Assembly (NCBI RefSeq): GCF_003013715.1
Contig: NC_072812.1
Location: forward strand, 496,001 to 560,000
Direction: 5' to 3'
DNA from: Candidozyma auris
Taxonomy: Eukaryota > Ascomycota > Pichiomycetes > Serinales > Metschnikowiaceae
Length of the DNA: 64,000 nt
Part shown: piece by piece, positions 28,432 to 37,480 of the stretch
How positions within the stretch are numbered: position 1 is the stretch's first letter
Layout: each line of letters begins with the position of its first letter
Program-made: the position numbers and the translations under genes
The notes under the pieces: generated by a model
Told to the model about the DNA's origin: nothing
Database searches by the model: none
Seen by the model: the letters and a program-made list of their open reading frames with translations, nothing else

Positions 28432-28722
28432 CTATTCATTGTAGTATGTCCTTTTGAGGTGTCGGTATCTTCGAAGAAAGTATAGCGCCTTTAGTTCTGC
28501 GTGTTAGTATTGTAGAGGACAAAGCCCAATTAATGACGTACCTTCTATCACGTATTCGCCTCTTTTCAAGGCTGCTTCCAACTCCTCCTCTGTGTTTGCG
28601 GGTGTATTCCTGAAAGCATTCTTGAGGTTGTTGCTAAACTTGCTATAACCTCCAGAGTCAGCAGGATAATCTTTGCCCATATATATGAGCTGCTTGAACA
28701 AGCTTCTCACTTTTGGGTTCAT
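28432..28722 (-). CDS. LYR-motif protein, LYRM5/ETFRF1-like, two exons
   Basis: Small mitochondrial LYR-family protein most like human LYRM5 (ETFRF1), which binds the electron-transfer flavoprotein. Exon 1 (28542-28722) encodes MNPKVRSLFKQLIYMGKDYP and runs to GEYVIE; without splicing the frame continues into unrelated residues and stops. A 45 nt intron (28497-28541) with GTACGT, TACTAAC and CAG joins it to exon 2 (28432-28496), giving ELKALYFLRRYRHLKRTYYN and a final Glu. The joined protein has 81 residues and matches the LYRM5 pattern along its whole length, including the ALYFLRRYR segment. The classical LYR tripeptide is LFK here, a known type of variation. I do not recall an S. cerevisiae orthologue. 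The function is inferred from the family. Confidence 0.85.
28497..28541 (-). other. 45 nt spliceosomal intron in the LYRM5-like gene
   Basis: On the minus strand it runs GTACGT at the donor, TACTAAC as branch sequence and ACGCAG at the acceptor, with the branch nearly touching the 3' splice site. Splicing keeps frame (exon 1 181 nt, exon 2 65 nt) and restores a conserved C-terminus. Confidence 0.88.
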
Positions 28723-29215
28723 AACACAGCTGATTTTGAAGTACAGATTACCTGATCACTACTTCAAGTGTATTGAAACGTTAATAGTTAGTTGTCTAGT
28801 GCACCTCATTAGTAGCATCTCCATAAGCGCGCCAAAATACCAAGGAGCAATGTAGTTCTTTGATATGAATATTTCAGACTCTGGATTATCATCTACGGTG
28901 ATTATGAAGATTATTGAACTACACATCATCATGTGCTTTTGTCGTTAAGTCATTTTATTGCATTCCGTCGTCATTACAGTCAATTCGGAAGAAAAGAATT
29001 CGTGCTTCTGTCAATCCGACAACGAATTCATCAAGTAACGCCATTTTCGCAAAATGATCTGTCAGCAGCAAGATGACTAGATCTAGTTCACAAAAACAAG
29101 GAATTATTCATAGGTCTTGAAGGAGCGTAGAACAAGGCTTTTTAGATTGACTCCTATGTATGGAGATTCGCGAAACGTAAATACTAACTACACGTAATTA
29201 TTCCTTGGGCCTGTT
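28723..29215. other. Divergent promoter region between LYRM5-like gene and ANR2
   Basis: This 493 bp AT-rich region lies between two divergent start codons. I see no conserved site I can name, no RNA gene and no repeat. Confidence 0.45.
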
Positions 29216-30802
29216 ATGTCCATGTCATCGTCAGCTACAACAGCTGGTTACAGTAAACCTAAGGCGGTTTGCATATTTCTTGTGAAGTTCGACAGAAGAG
29301 AGGGATATAAACTTGATTGGTTCAAGCTGACTACCGAATTCCCACTCGAGGGGATGGAATATAAGGTAATCCCCTCGGGGATTCACCAGTACCAAGAAAA
29401 CACGATCTACCTAAGCCAGGAGCACGAAGGAACGACGTTCTATGGCCTTTCGCGTTTTAGACAATTGAATTTGAATGAAGGTTCAGAAAATGACAGAAGC
29501 AAGATCAAGATGTACTCATTAGGCGTGTTCATGGAGCCACTCAAAAACCAATGGAAACCCAACTCATTTGGTAATGTCGGATGGGAGCACTTTGATGTAA
29601 TCGATGAAACACTACTTCTTTATCTCAGGGATGAGAAGCAAGATTTATTGGAGGAGTTGTTTCTTAAACTCACTGGTAACGGACATTTGGATGTGAGAAA
29701 ATCTTCAACAAATCCTATTGAGCATCACCCGTTGTTCAAGCTGGGAAACGCTTTATCAGCAGTTGGGCCCCTAATCTTCCCTATCTTCAAAGCTGCATTG
29801 TTACGCAAACGCATTCTCGTGATTAGTCTGTCAACTCAGAGCGGAGAACTTCTACATGAGGGAAACAACAGAGACTACTCGGTGGTGGGTGCTTTGGTCT
29901 ACTTGATTACGCTTATATCAGTTATTCCCCAAGAAGTTGCTGGTAACTTTGGCGATGCAGCTTTCTCATATCCATTGTATACCATATGTCTTCACGATAC
30001 GGACTCTGCTGCACTCAAGAAAGATAATTATGTCGCTTCCACTAGTGACGAGATAATGAAACAGCAGAAGGATCTTTACGACGTTGCAGTCTTGATGCCT
30101 CAGGCAGACTTCGATCTGTGTCTGTTGTATTCTGATAATCATTCTGGCCATGCCGAGAAAGCCACTTTCAACGACTACACCAAGTTCCTCAAGCTATATA
30201 AGCGCCTACCTCACGTTAACAGCTCTACTAATAATGATGACCTGTCGTCGGTCAGGACTGCAAACTCTATATTATCGGTGTTGAGATTTGGCAGTGCAGA
30301 GGATAATTTGGCACCTTTTGAGCCTCTTTGGTGGAAATGCGATGCTACCACTCCAATGTCATGGAGAGAGTATATATGGCTGGCGTTCGCCTGGTTTGCT
30401 AGTGCTGGCACGACAAACCGAAGCGCTACAGAACAATATTTGGATGGGCTAGAAGAAGAGACACTGGAAGATCACAAGACTGTGAAACAACAATTCACAG
30501 AGTTGACCCAATTAGTGGGCCAGTTTCATCGCCTTACGAAAAAATGGTTACTCCTTCTAGATGAGATAATCACAGAGACATTGGAAGAACAAACTTCCGG
30601 GGAGCGCAGCAGTCTACTTTTGGAGACACCGCTCCAGAACAAAATTACTGTGGAACTCTCGCACCAAGACATTGTTGACATGGAGTTAGACCCATATTCG
30701 GAACAGGACGTCGAGTTCGTGAAAGAGTTCATTTTATTTTACTGGGGCAATGCAGTAGAAGAAGTGGAGATTGGTATTGGGTTCCATGGACTCTGTTGCT
30801 AA
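29216..30802 (+). CDS. ANR2: DENN-related protein, Anr2/LCHN (DENND11) family
   Basis: Member of the LCHN/DENND11 family, proteins with a DENN-like fold; S. cerevisiae Anr2 (YKL047W, about 516 residues) is found on lipid particles. The 528 residues match in length and order: an N-terminal block AVCIFLVKFDRREGYKLDW, then VIPSGIHQY, YGLSRFRQL and YSLGVFMEP; a central block HHPLFKLGNALSAVGPLIFP, followed by KAALLRKRILVIS; and a C-terminal block FEPLWWKCDATTPMSWREYI before a helical end. The middle (about 255-360) is less conserved. The role in the cell is poorly known in any species; Rab-exchange activity is a guess from the fold. Confidence 0.82.
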   Translation: MSMSSSATTAGYSKPKAVCIFLVKFDRREGYKLDWFKLTTEFPLEGMEYKVIPSGIHQYQENTIYLSQEHEGTTFYGLSRFRQLNLNEGSENDRSKIKMYSLGVFMEPLKNQWKPNSFGNVGWEHFDVIDETLLLYLRDEKQDLLEELFLKLTGNGHLDVRKSSTNPIEHHPLFKLGNALSAVGPLIFPIFKAALLRKRILVISLSTQSGELLHEGNNRDYSVVGALVYLITLISVIPQEVAGNFGDAAFSYPLYTICLHDTDSAALKKDNYVASTSDEIMKQQKDLYDVAVLMPQADFDLCLLYSDNHSGHAEKATFNDYTKFLKLYKRLPHVNSSTNNDDLSSVRTANSILSVLRFGSAEDNLAPFEPLWWKCDATTPMSWREYIWLAFAWFASAGTTNRSATEQYLDGLEEETLEDHKTVKQQFTELTQLVGQFHRLTKKWLLLLDEIITETLEEQTSGERSSLLLETPLQNKITVELSHQDIVDMELDPYSEQDVEFVKEFILFYWGNAVEEVEIGIGFHGLCC

Positions 30803-31435
30803 CGCAGTCAAGTCGCAATAAGGGGTCACCTTACTGGTACTCACCTCACTTGCCTGCTCCGTACTATGCCCGCTGCCGCACTTATCAGAAGAGCTGCGAA
30901 GTACGCATTTGCACCAAGAAGAAGATCAAGAGCAAGGTTACACGGCCAACGCATTAAATACTTAGCGATATTCGACACTCTTCCATCCATGAGTAGTACG
31001 CATATTCTTCTCTCTCATCCAATTTCTGCGATAACTCCGTTTCCCCAGGTCGTACGCTCCCTTGCGTTCGTGTCTGGGGCGTGCACGGCACACAAAGGTG
31101 AGCGAGATAAACACTTGGTGTCTACCTTGATCACTGAGAGTTGATTAAACCTTCGCCCACTCCTCGGACTTTGGCTAGTGTCATCAAGCTTTAACAGCTA
31201 CATCTTGGTTTCGAACACTTTGTGTTCTGTGCATCGGTTGCAGAAGTTATTGACTGGTTGTTTTTTTTTTTATTATTTAACTATTCTTTTTTTATCATCT
31301 CAAGCTGTTTTACTTCAATATCTAGTAAAACTTAGCTTCAGTGGTGAATTAATAACTAAGATCCCGGCAATTCATCCGTGATTGAAGAAATATATTGTCA
31401 AAAAAAAAGGCGACAGCTCTGATATCTTATTTGTC
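30803..31435. other. Gap upstream of PBP1
   Basis: This 633 bp gap holds the ANR2 3' flank and the PBP1 promoter and leader. Long poly-T tracts at about 31260-31273 and 31286-31293 look like nucleosome-excluding promoter DNA. An open frame at 30866-31144 has an Arg-rich start but no resemblance or context to support it. Confidence 0.5.
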
Positions 31436-33943
31436 ATGAAGGGTCAAAATCCTCGTCAGAATAAAATTGGGGGCACCAGTCCCAGCCAGAATCCCCAATC
31501 TCTGGGAGCATTTCAAAATGGCCACCGTCGTTCCAATTCCCGTTATAATGGGAACCTTAGAGATTCACAATCTCCATCCTCGGTCCAAAAAGACTCAAAC
31601 GCCACTCATAACAAGCTTTTGGACGTCCTAGCCAAATCCCTAGGGAAGAGTGCAATCGCCACAGTATCCTCCGGCGCTCGCTACCGAGGTTTGTTGCAGG
31701 CGGCTGATCCCGACTCGTCGCCTTCAATAGCGCTTTCTGTTGTTCTACACAAGCCTGTTTTGATTTCCAAGGCTGTTTTAGATGAGAAATCAAACTCCGA
31801 CGGCTCTTTGCCAGAAAAATTGGTCATTCAGGCAAAAGACTTAATTGATATCGAAGTGAACAGTGCATTCAAACCTGAGAGTAGTTGCTTGTCAAAGGAA
31901 GACTCCGGCGCGGAAAAGTCGAGCGCAAAGTCGACCGAAAAGAATATCGAAACTGTCCCTGAAAATACTTCCGCCATCTCTTCGAAAGAGGAACCAGAAT
32001 TTGTCGTGAAGGTCTCGGAGTCACCAAAGTTAGCAGTTGAGCCTGAAACCAAGCCTGAAACCGAAAATTCAAGAGCCACTGAAAAAGTAGCGGAACCACC
32101 TGTCGAAGTTTACAGGCCTCCTAAAAGGTCCGAGTTCCGTACAGATAAAGACATTTCCGCATCCCATCAAATAAGAGAGAGGGAATTGCAGCGCTGGGTC
32201 CCTGATGATGACTCTCTAGCTGTCTCACTAGACGACCCTCAGGACCATTCCAGTGGTGCATGGGATCAGTTCAAGGTGAATGAAGAGAAGTTCGGCGTTG
32301 AATCGTCCTACGATGAGCATTTATACACCACCAAAATTAACAAGGATGTGAAGGATTATCAAGAACGTTTGGAACGTGCGAAACGCCTTGCGAGGGAGAT
32401 CGAAGGACAATCTACTACTGATAAGCATGTCCTAGAAGAAAGAGGCGTGCTTGTGGATGATAGTGGCATGGATGAAGAGGACAAGTATTCTGGCGTCCAA
32501 AGAGAACAGCCCGATACTAGAGGACATGAACTCATGGCAGCATTAAGAAGCACGATGAATGCGAGCCCTTCCTCCAAAGAAAGTACACCAAGACCGCAAC
32601 ATGGACAAAATGAACAATACTATGATGATCCTGCGATTCTATCAAGCACAGCTGCTCGCAAGCAACCTCTGCTCCAGGACGGTCCCACCCAGGAGAGGTC
32701 AGATCAAACCGACAAAGAAGAGAATAAAGCCGCTTTGACGCAGGTTGCGCGGACAAATAAAGAACAAGAACAATCTTGGAAACCCAGCTCCATCCCTCCA
32801 AAACCACCTAAGGCCGCTAATGAACTGTTACGTTTAAATGCTCAAAGTGAGATCAATGCCTTGCGCGAGTTCAGTGCAAACTTCAAAGTCCCCCACAAGA
32901 TGCCAGATGACTTGTTGCCAATACTAGCCAAAGACAAAATGAAGCAGGATGAGATTTTGAAGAGACAAGATTCACCTAAGAAAAGTTCACCTGAACCTCG
33001 TAAGGATGGCAAATTCAAGTTGAATCCAAAGGCTGCTGCTTTTACACCTTCATTTGCTCCGCCACTGTCTTCTCAAAAACTGTCCAATGTGTCGCCAAAT
33101 CCACCAAAAGCAAACTTTGGCTCACCACAAAATCCATCACCGAGGATCCATAATCAGCGACCATTTAGTAACGCATCCTCTGGCTCCTCTACTGGAAAGA
33201 GACATCACAAAATCACTGCTGCTGAATTCTTCGGTGGTCAAAATAGGGTTCCCACTGAAAAGAGTCAAAAAGACAAAATTGCAAAATTCAAGGAAGTGTT
33301 CAACATGTTTAATACCGCAAAGAAAAATCATCAGGACAAGTCAACACCTCTTGTGTTAGAAAAAGCCTATCAAACGCCGCCTACATGGGACTCTACCATT
33401 GAAGAAAGCTATAAGGATTATATCAAGAGAAAATCATCGTCCGGAAATAAGTCGCCCGTGATGTTGCCTCCCGTCAGTATACCTTTCATGCCGTCCCCAA
33501 TGATGGCTATACCAGGTGCAAGTCCTCACATTGCACCTCATGGTTTCCCTGGGGGTACGCCAAATCCAAAGTTCCCCATGTCGCCTATGCAGGGTCAACA
33601 TCCTGGTATGGCTGCCCAATTCCAGCAGCAGCAACAATTGCAAGCAGCCATGATGTATCAAATGCAAGCTGGACTTCCCCCCGGAGCTCATCAGCTATAT
33701 TATCCTCCAGATCCTCAACTAATGCCCCCTGGTTTCATGGTGCCTGGAGCATTTGTGGGCTCACAAAGCCCTGTTGGTGATAATGTGATGATGGGAAGCG
33801 GGAGTCCATATACTGGTCATGCTAACATGCAAGGCCATCAAGGGAATTTCAATAATCATCACCATGGAAGTCGTAGGTACAACAATGCTTTACAGAACAA
33901 GCGAGGAGGTAATCTGCAGAGAAGCAGTGGAGCAAATCAGTGA
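31436..33943 (+). CDS. PBP1: Pab1-binding protein Pbp1 (ataxin-2 orthologue)
   Basis: Ataxin-2-family RNA-binding protein that controls poly(A) tail length, stress granules and TORC1 signalling in yeast. The 835 residues show an N-terminal Lsm-type domain (about 55-140; LLDVLAKSLGKSAIATVSSG and ARYRGLLQAADP), an LsmAD domain at about 265-330 (WDQFKVNEEKFGVESSYDEH then YTTKINKDVKDYQERLERA), a long Pro/Ser-rich middle, and a Met/Gln/Pro/Gly-rich C-terminus (from about 690) with a short Gln run. The open frame starts 54 nt earlier at a TTG; the ATG at 31436, giving MKGQNPRQNK, is the first ATG in frame. Confidence 0.93.
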   Translation: MKGQNPRQNKIGGTSPSQNPQSLGAFQNGHRRSNSRYNGNLRDSQSPSSVQKDSNATHNKLLDVLAKSLGKSAIATVSSGARYRGLLQAADPDSSPSIALSVVLHKPVLISKAVLDEKSNSDGSLPEKLVIQAKDLIDIEVNSAFKPESSCLSKEDSGAEKSSAKSTEKNIETVPENTSAISSKEEPEFVVKVSESPKLAVEPETKPETENSRATEKVAEPPVEVYRPPKRSEFRTDKDISASHQIRERELQRWVPDDDSLAVSLDDPQDHSSGAWDQFKVNEEKFGVESSYDEHLYTTKINKDVKDYQERLERAKRLAREIEGQSTTDKHVLEERGVLVDDSGMDEEDKYSGVQREQPDTRGHELMAALRSTMNASPSSKESTPRPQHGQNEQYYDDPAILSSTAARKQPLLQDGPTQERSDQTDKEENKAALTQVARTNKEQEQSWKPSSIPPKPPKAANELLRLNAQSEINALREFSANFKVPHKMPDDLLPILAKDKMKQDEILKRQDSPKKSSPEPRKDGKFKLNPKAAAFTPSFAPPLSSQKLSNVSPNPPKANFGSPQNPSPRIHNQRPFSNASSGSSTGKRHHKITAAEFFGGQNRVPTEKSQKDKIAKFKEVFNMFNTAKKNHQDKSTPLVLEKAYQTPPTWDSTIEESYKDYIKRKSSSGNKSPVMLPPVSIPFMPSPMMAIPGASPHIAPHGFPGGTPNPKFPMSPMQGQHPGMAAQFQQQQQLQAAMMYQMQAGLPPGAHQLYYPPDPQLMPPGFMVPGAFVGSQSPVGDNVMMGSGSPYTGHANMQGHQGNFNNHHHGSRRYNNALQNKRGGNLQRSSGANQ

Positions 33944-34100
33944 GGTGTTGTTGAATTAGGGACGAAGAATGGCTGTGAAGTCGAAGTATTGCGGCTTTCG
34001 TGTTCTTCATCTCAATGCTTTAATAGAGCTCAAATGGAATCCGGGGATAACTTGATAGTCTGTAGACCGATTTAGGCTGATATGGTGCACATGACCAATA

Positions 34101-34108
34101 TCACGTGA
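34101..34108 (+). promoter_or_regulatory. TCACGTGA palindrome upstream of SEC6
   Basis: A perfect 8 bp TCACGTGA lies 65 bp before the SEC6 ATG. This is the binding form of Cbf1-type bHLH proteins. The same 8-mer lies upstream of RPN1 (38942-38949) at a similar distance. Confidence 0.5.
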
Positions 34109-34172
34109 TATCCCTGCTTTATGATAACACCGCACAAAGACTCAACTCCACTCAACTTTTCACGAGGACAAC

Positions 34173-36659
34173 ATGAGTGAAGCTGTATTATCTCGAATCT
34201 CGAATCTCATACGAGATGAAAGTGATCTCAAAAAAATAGATGAGCTTAGACGTCAGTTTCGAAAAGAGAAAACGTCAATTGATTTAAAATTAAGCACTGC
34301 CACAGGGGAACAAATTGACTTCATCTTCTCCAACTTGTCAAGATTACAACGGTCTGTGGAGAAGCTTTCACTCATCAAAAGGAACATAGAGAAAATTGAT
34401 ACCATCTATGATGACTCTATTACAAATGTTGTCGAATATGATACTCTCAAGAACATTATCAACGTACATCAAACCATGTTACAGGTTCAGAACCTCTACA
34501 CAGACATTGCCAATTTCAAAGAATTTATGAAACATATCCAAATGATGATTGCAGCTGAGTTGGATATAGTAATGAATGACGATCTGTATGAATTGATGAA
34601 TATTTACAGAATTCATTTCAATGTGACACAGGTAAGGAATTTCGCTGAGTATATGGAAGTGGAGGCTGAGAAATTGTCGGACGATACCCAGCTGATTGTG
34701 AAAAAAATCACTCTGCCTGTTCGTCAGGCGACTAAGCAGTTTGACGAACTCCTAAAAGAAATCTGTCAGAGGTCTTTTGCTGCTTTAAAGGCCGGCAATA
34801 CCGCATGGATTTTTAAAATCATCAGAATCTTGCAATACGAAAACAGAGAAGATGTCAAAGCGTCTTTGCAAGAGAAATTGGGTCTCATCAGTAACGAAAG
34901 CATGAAAACACTAAACTATTCTGAGTTTAGGGCTAAGCCCAGAAACTACATGAGATATTTTTACTCAAAACTCAAAGAGTACGTTGAACACCTTTTCAAC
35001 GAATGTGTCAATCATTTTGATTATAAAATCGATGTTTATGACAGTCTCGACTGGCTCGAAGATGAACTCAATTTTGTCATAGATACATATGGTCCCTTGT
35101 TCCCTCAAAGTTGGGCAGTCGCCGATTTTCTTGAGAGTTCATACCACAACTGTTTGCAGAATTTCACCATGGACTTCATCAACAGTAGCCCGCCTATAGA
35201 GGATTTGATGCGCATTCTACAGTACGATACTTACTATGCTGAATTGACGGTTGCTCTACATGATGGAGACAAATCAAAGAAAAGATTCATCTTGGGTGAA
35301 GAACTAAAAGCACAAGTTCTCAACGACTACATTAGTACCATTGGGGCAAGAATGGACGAATGGAACGCAACTCTTACAAACAATGAAAGGACCTACTTCC
35401 TCGAACGGTCTGTCGAGCCGGATATTATTCCACATCATCAAGTAATTGATGATATCGATGAATTCGATCATCCAGTTGTCAGGGAAGAAACAAAGGATGT
35501 ATATGTTTTGGCTGATTACAAAACATTTATTCAAATGTTGAAGGAGCATGCTGATGCTGCGGCACAGTCTGGCTATGGTAGCGTTCTTGTTCAAGTTATT
35601 GAACATTGGTGCAAACGCTACAACGAGAAAGTTGAGACCTACATGAGCCTTATCGAAAGGGAGGTGGAGAATTTCATGGCAATTTACAGCAATGACAAGC
35701 TTCTAATAAAGGAAAGCAGAATGAAGCGTCTTTTCCGCTTCAAAGCAAACAATCAAGATGAACTTGACATCAAAAATATGACAGATGAAGAGAAGGCAGC
35801 AATCTCAGTTCCAGGTCTTGTTGATTATTTGACTGCCTTAGGAAACTCATACGAGATCAATTCTGATCGATTGCAAGATAAATTTTTGCCTAATTATATG
35901 AGTAAAGTTCACTCCCTGTATCTGGAGCGGATAGAGCAAGCTATCATGAGTACCATTGGACCCAGTACCGACCTCAATGCGACAGTGGTCCGTGCCCAAG
36001 CGGACATGATTGTGAATGACACAATTCCAGTATTATGTGGGATTTTTACCAAGGACTGGTACTTAGATTCTGATTACGAGGCACACCATGGGAAGAGCAT
36101 GGCGCACCTTCTTGTCGATGCGATCGTGGATGAAGACGGGTTGTCTTCAATTCAGCGATGGGGAACGTACGATCTTCATGCTATAACGTTAACTGTGATG
36201 CTTGACACATTTATTAAAGCATACCTCCGCATTGGATTCAACAATATCCTTCATGGAGATGGCAAGAAGATCGACCCTCATGCAACAAAGAAATATAAAT
36301 CGTTTGCCGAAGCCATTTCACGCGATGTTGCCGTATTCTACGAAGAACTTGATAAACAATTCTCGAGGAAGGACGCTATATTACTTGTGAAAAGTTTATC
36401 TGCAATCGAATTCTTGGGCGATTTAGCCACGTTTGAACGGCCATTTGAAGAAGTGCCTGCATTTTGGGAGCATGAGATACTTCCCAATTTTGCAGACTGT
36501 TCAGTCGAGTATGTCCGTGGTATTTTGCTTTGTCGTAAGGACATTGATCCTAAGCGTTTACCTCAGCTCATAGACGAGTTGTCACACATAAAGAGCAAAT
36601 TTACGCCGACTGAAGAGATGATTCAGGTGCAAACTCTAAGTCATTTCACATTTGAGTAA
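34173..36659 (+). CDS. SEC6: Exocyst subunit Sec6
   Basis: Subunit of the eight-protein exocyst complex that tethers secretory vesicles to the plasma membrane. At 828 residues it is close to S. cerevisiae Sec6 (805). The protein is helical throughout, with an N-terminal coiled coil (about 15-130; IDFIFSNLSRLQRSVEKLSL) and a C-terminal CATCHR-type helical bundle ending SHIKSKFTPTEEM. Family-typical stretches include NIINVHQTMLQVQNLY and LDTFIKAYLRIGFNNILHGD. The ATG at 34173 is the first in frame. Its stop codon is only 6 bp from the stop of the convergent ORF at 36666. Confidence 0.93.
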   Translation: MSEAVLSRISNLIRDESDLKKIDELRRQFRKEKTSIDLKLSTATGEQIDFIFSNLSRLQRSVEKLSLIKRNIEKIDTIYDDSITNVVEYDTLKNIINVHQTMLQVQNLYTDIANFKEFMKHIQMMIAAELDIVMNDDLYELMNIYRIHFNVTQVRNFAEYMEVEAEKLSDDTQLIVKKITLPVRQATKQFDELLKEICQRSFAALKAGNTAWIFKIIRILQYENREDVKASLQEKLGLISNESMKTLNYSEFRAKPRNYMRYFYSKLKEYVEHLFNECVNHFDYKIDVYDSLDWLEDELNFVIDTYGPLFPQSWAVADFLESSYHNCLQNFTMDFINSSPPIEDLMRILQYDTYYAELTVALHDGDKSKKRFILGEELKAQVLNDYISTIGARMDEWNATLTNNERTYFLERSVEPDIIPHHQVIDDIDEFDHPVVREETKDVYVLADYKTFIQMLKEHADAAAQSGYGSVLVQVIEHWCKRYNEKVETYMSLIEREVENFMAIYSNDKLLIKESRMKRLFRFKANNQDELDIKNMTDEEKAAISVPGLVDYLTALGNSYEINSDRLQDKFLPNYMSKVHSLYLERIEQAIMSTIGPSTDLNATVVRAQADMIVNDTIPVLCGIFTKDWYLDSDYEAHHGKSMAHLLVDAIVDEDGLSSIQRWGTYDLHAITLTVMLDTFIKAYLRIGFNNILHGDGKKIDPHATKKYKSFAEAISRDVAVFYEELDKQFSRKDAILLVKSLSAIEFLGDLATFERPFEEVPAFWEHEILPNFADCSVEYVRGILLCRKDIDPKRLPQLIDELSHIKSKFTPTEEMIQVQTLSHFTFE

Positions 36660-36665
36660 ACTTCA

Positions 36666-37307
36666 TTATCGTCTTTTTTGAAGAGCAAAGAATATAGCAA
36701 CACAAACTGCTAAGTGGGAGTCAATCACTTTGTTATAAATTGACAATATCAAATCGTCCTGGTCTTTGGTGTCCAACGTTAACGCATGTTCATTGTGACC
36801 GTCCCTTCGTAGCACACACTCCAGTGTAGACCACTGATACCTTTCAGAATCGCCGATAACAACGTCGTCAATGTCCCCAGAAAGCTTGGACGAAATGAAT
36901 ATCTTTGTAGACTCCACATCATGCTTGGATGGCTGAAACCTGCTCAATATACTCAGCATGATAGAAGTTTGCTCTATGGCTTTATTGGGCCACACTTCGA
37001 TGTAACCCCCTTTGCCAACAGTATTCTTATAAAACCTAGCTAATATTTTCCCAGAGCCCACACCACGTAAAACGCCACATTGACGGTAAATGTTGTGAAC
37101 GACTGTAGAGGACGAAATTTTTTCGAATCTGCAAAGCAGTTTAAGTCTGGAATTGGTAATTCGTATGGCTATGTCTTCCTTTCGAAGATGGCAAACTGTC
37201 CTCACTTGTGGTACACTGTGCGTCCTAGATTCCAGGCAAACGTACACTGAACATGAGACTGACGCTGTGACAGCTGCGGCAACAAGCGCCAGAGTCACAA
37301 CGATCAT
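36666..37307 (-). CDS. Unrecognised ORF with N-terminal hydrophobic anchor
   Basis: I do not recognise this 213-residue protein. It starts with a strongly hydrophobic stretch (MIVVTLALVAAAVTASVSCS), which could be a signal peptide or a membrane anchor, continues as a mixed soluble domain with several Cys residues (for example CHLRKED, LLCRFEK, YRQCGVLRGVGSG), and ends with a short hydrophobic segment (HLAVCVAIFFAL) before QKRR. The open frame extends to a TTG at 37334; I use the first ATG at 37307. It is convergent with SEC6 (6 bp between stops) and shares orientation with YJU2. The uninterrupted length and tight packing suggest a real gene, perhaps fast-evolving. Confidence 0.6.
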   Translation of the reverse strand: MIVVTLALVAAAVTASVSCSVYVCLESRTHSVPQVRTVCHLRKEDIAIRITNSRLKLLCRFEKISSSTVVHNIYRQCGVLRGVGSGKILARFYKNTVGKGGYIEVWPNKAIEQTSIMLSILSRFQPSKHDVESTKIFISSKLSGDIDDVVIGDSERYQWSTLECVLRRDGHNEHALTLDTKDQDDLILSIYNKVIDSHLAVCVAIFFALQKRR

Positions 37308-37480
37308 AAATACACTTGAAGGTTTTTCACTCAATGTTTGGAAACGGTCAAAAGGTTTCAGGGGTGTGAATTAAGCATATGAATCCTGCCGCCGCGCTGC
37401 TCAGATAAGATCTAGGTGCGCGAGCGGTAATGCTGGTAAAACGGTCTGACTAGGTCATATGGTGGACTCTGCACGCCTCA

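Noticed and set aside
30866..31144. Arg-rich open frame between ANR2 and PBP1
   Set aside because: The start looks like a mitochondrial targeting peptide but the rest is low in information, with no homologue I know, and it sits in the PBP1 promoter.
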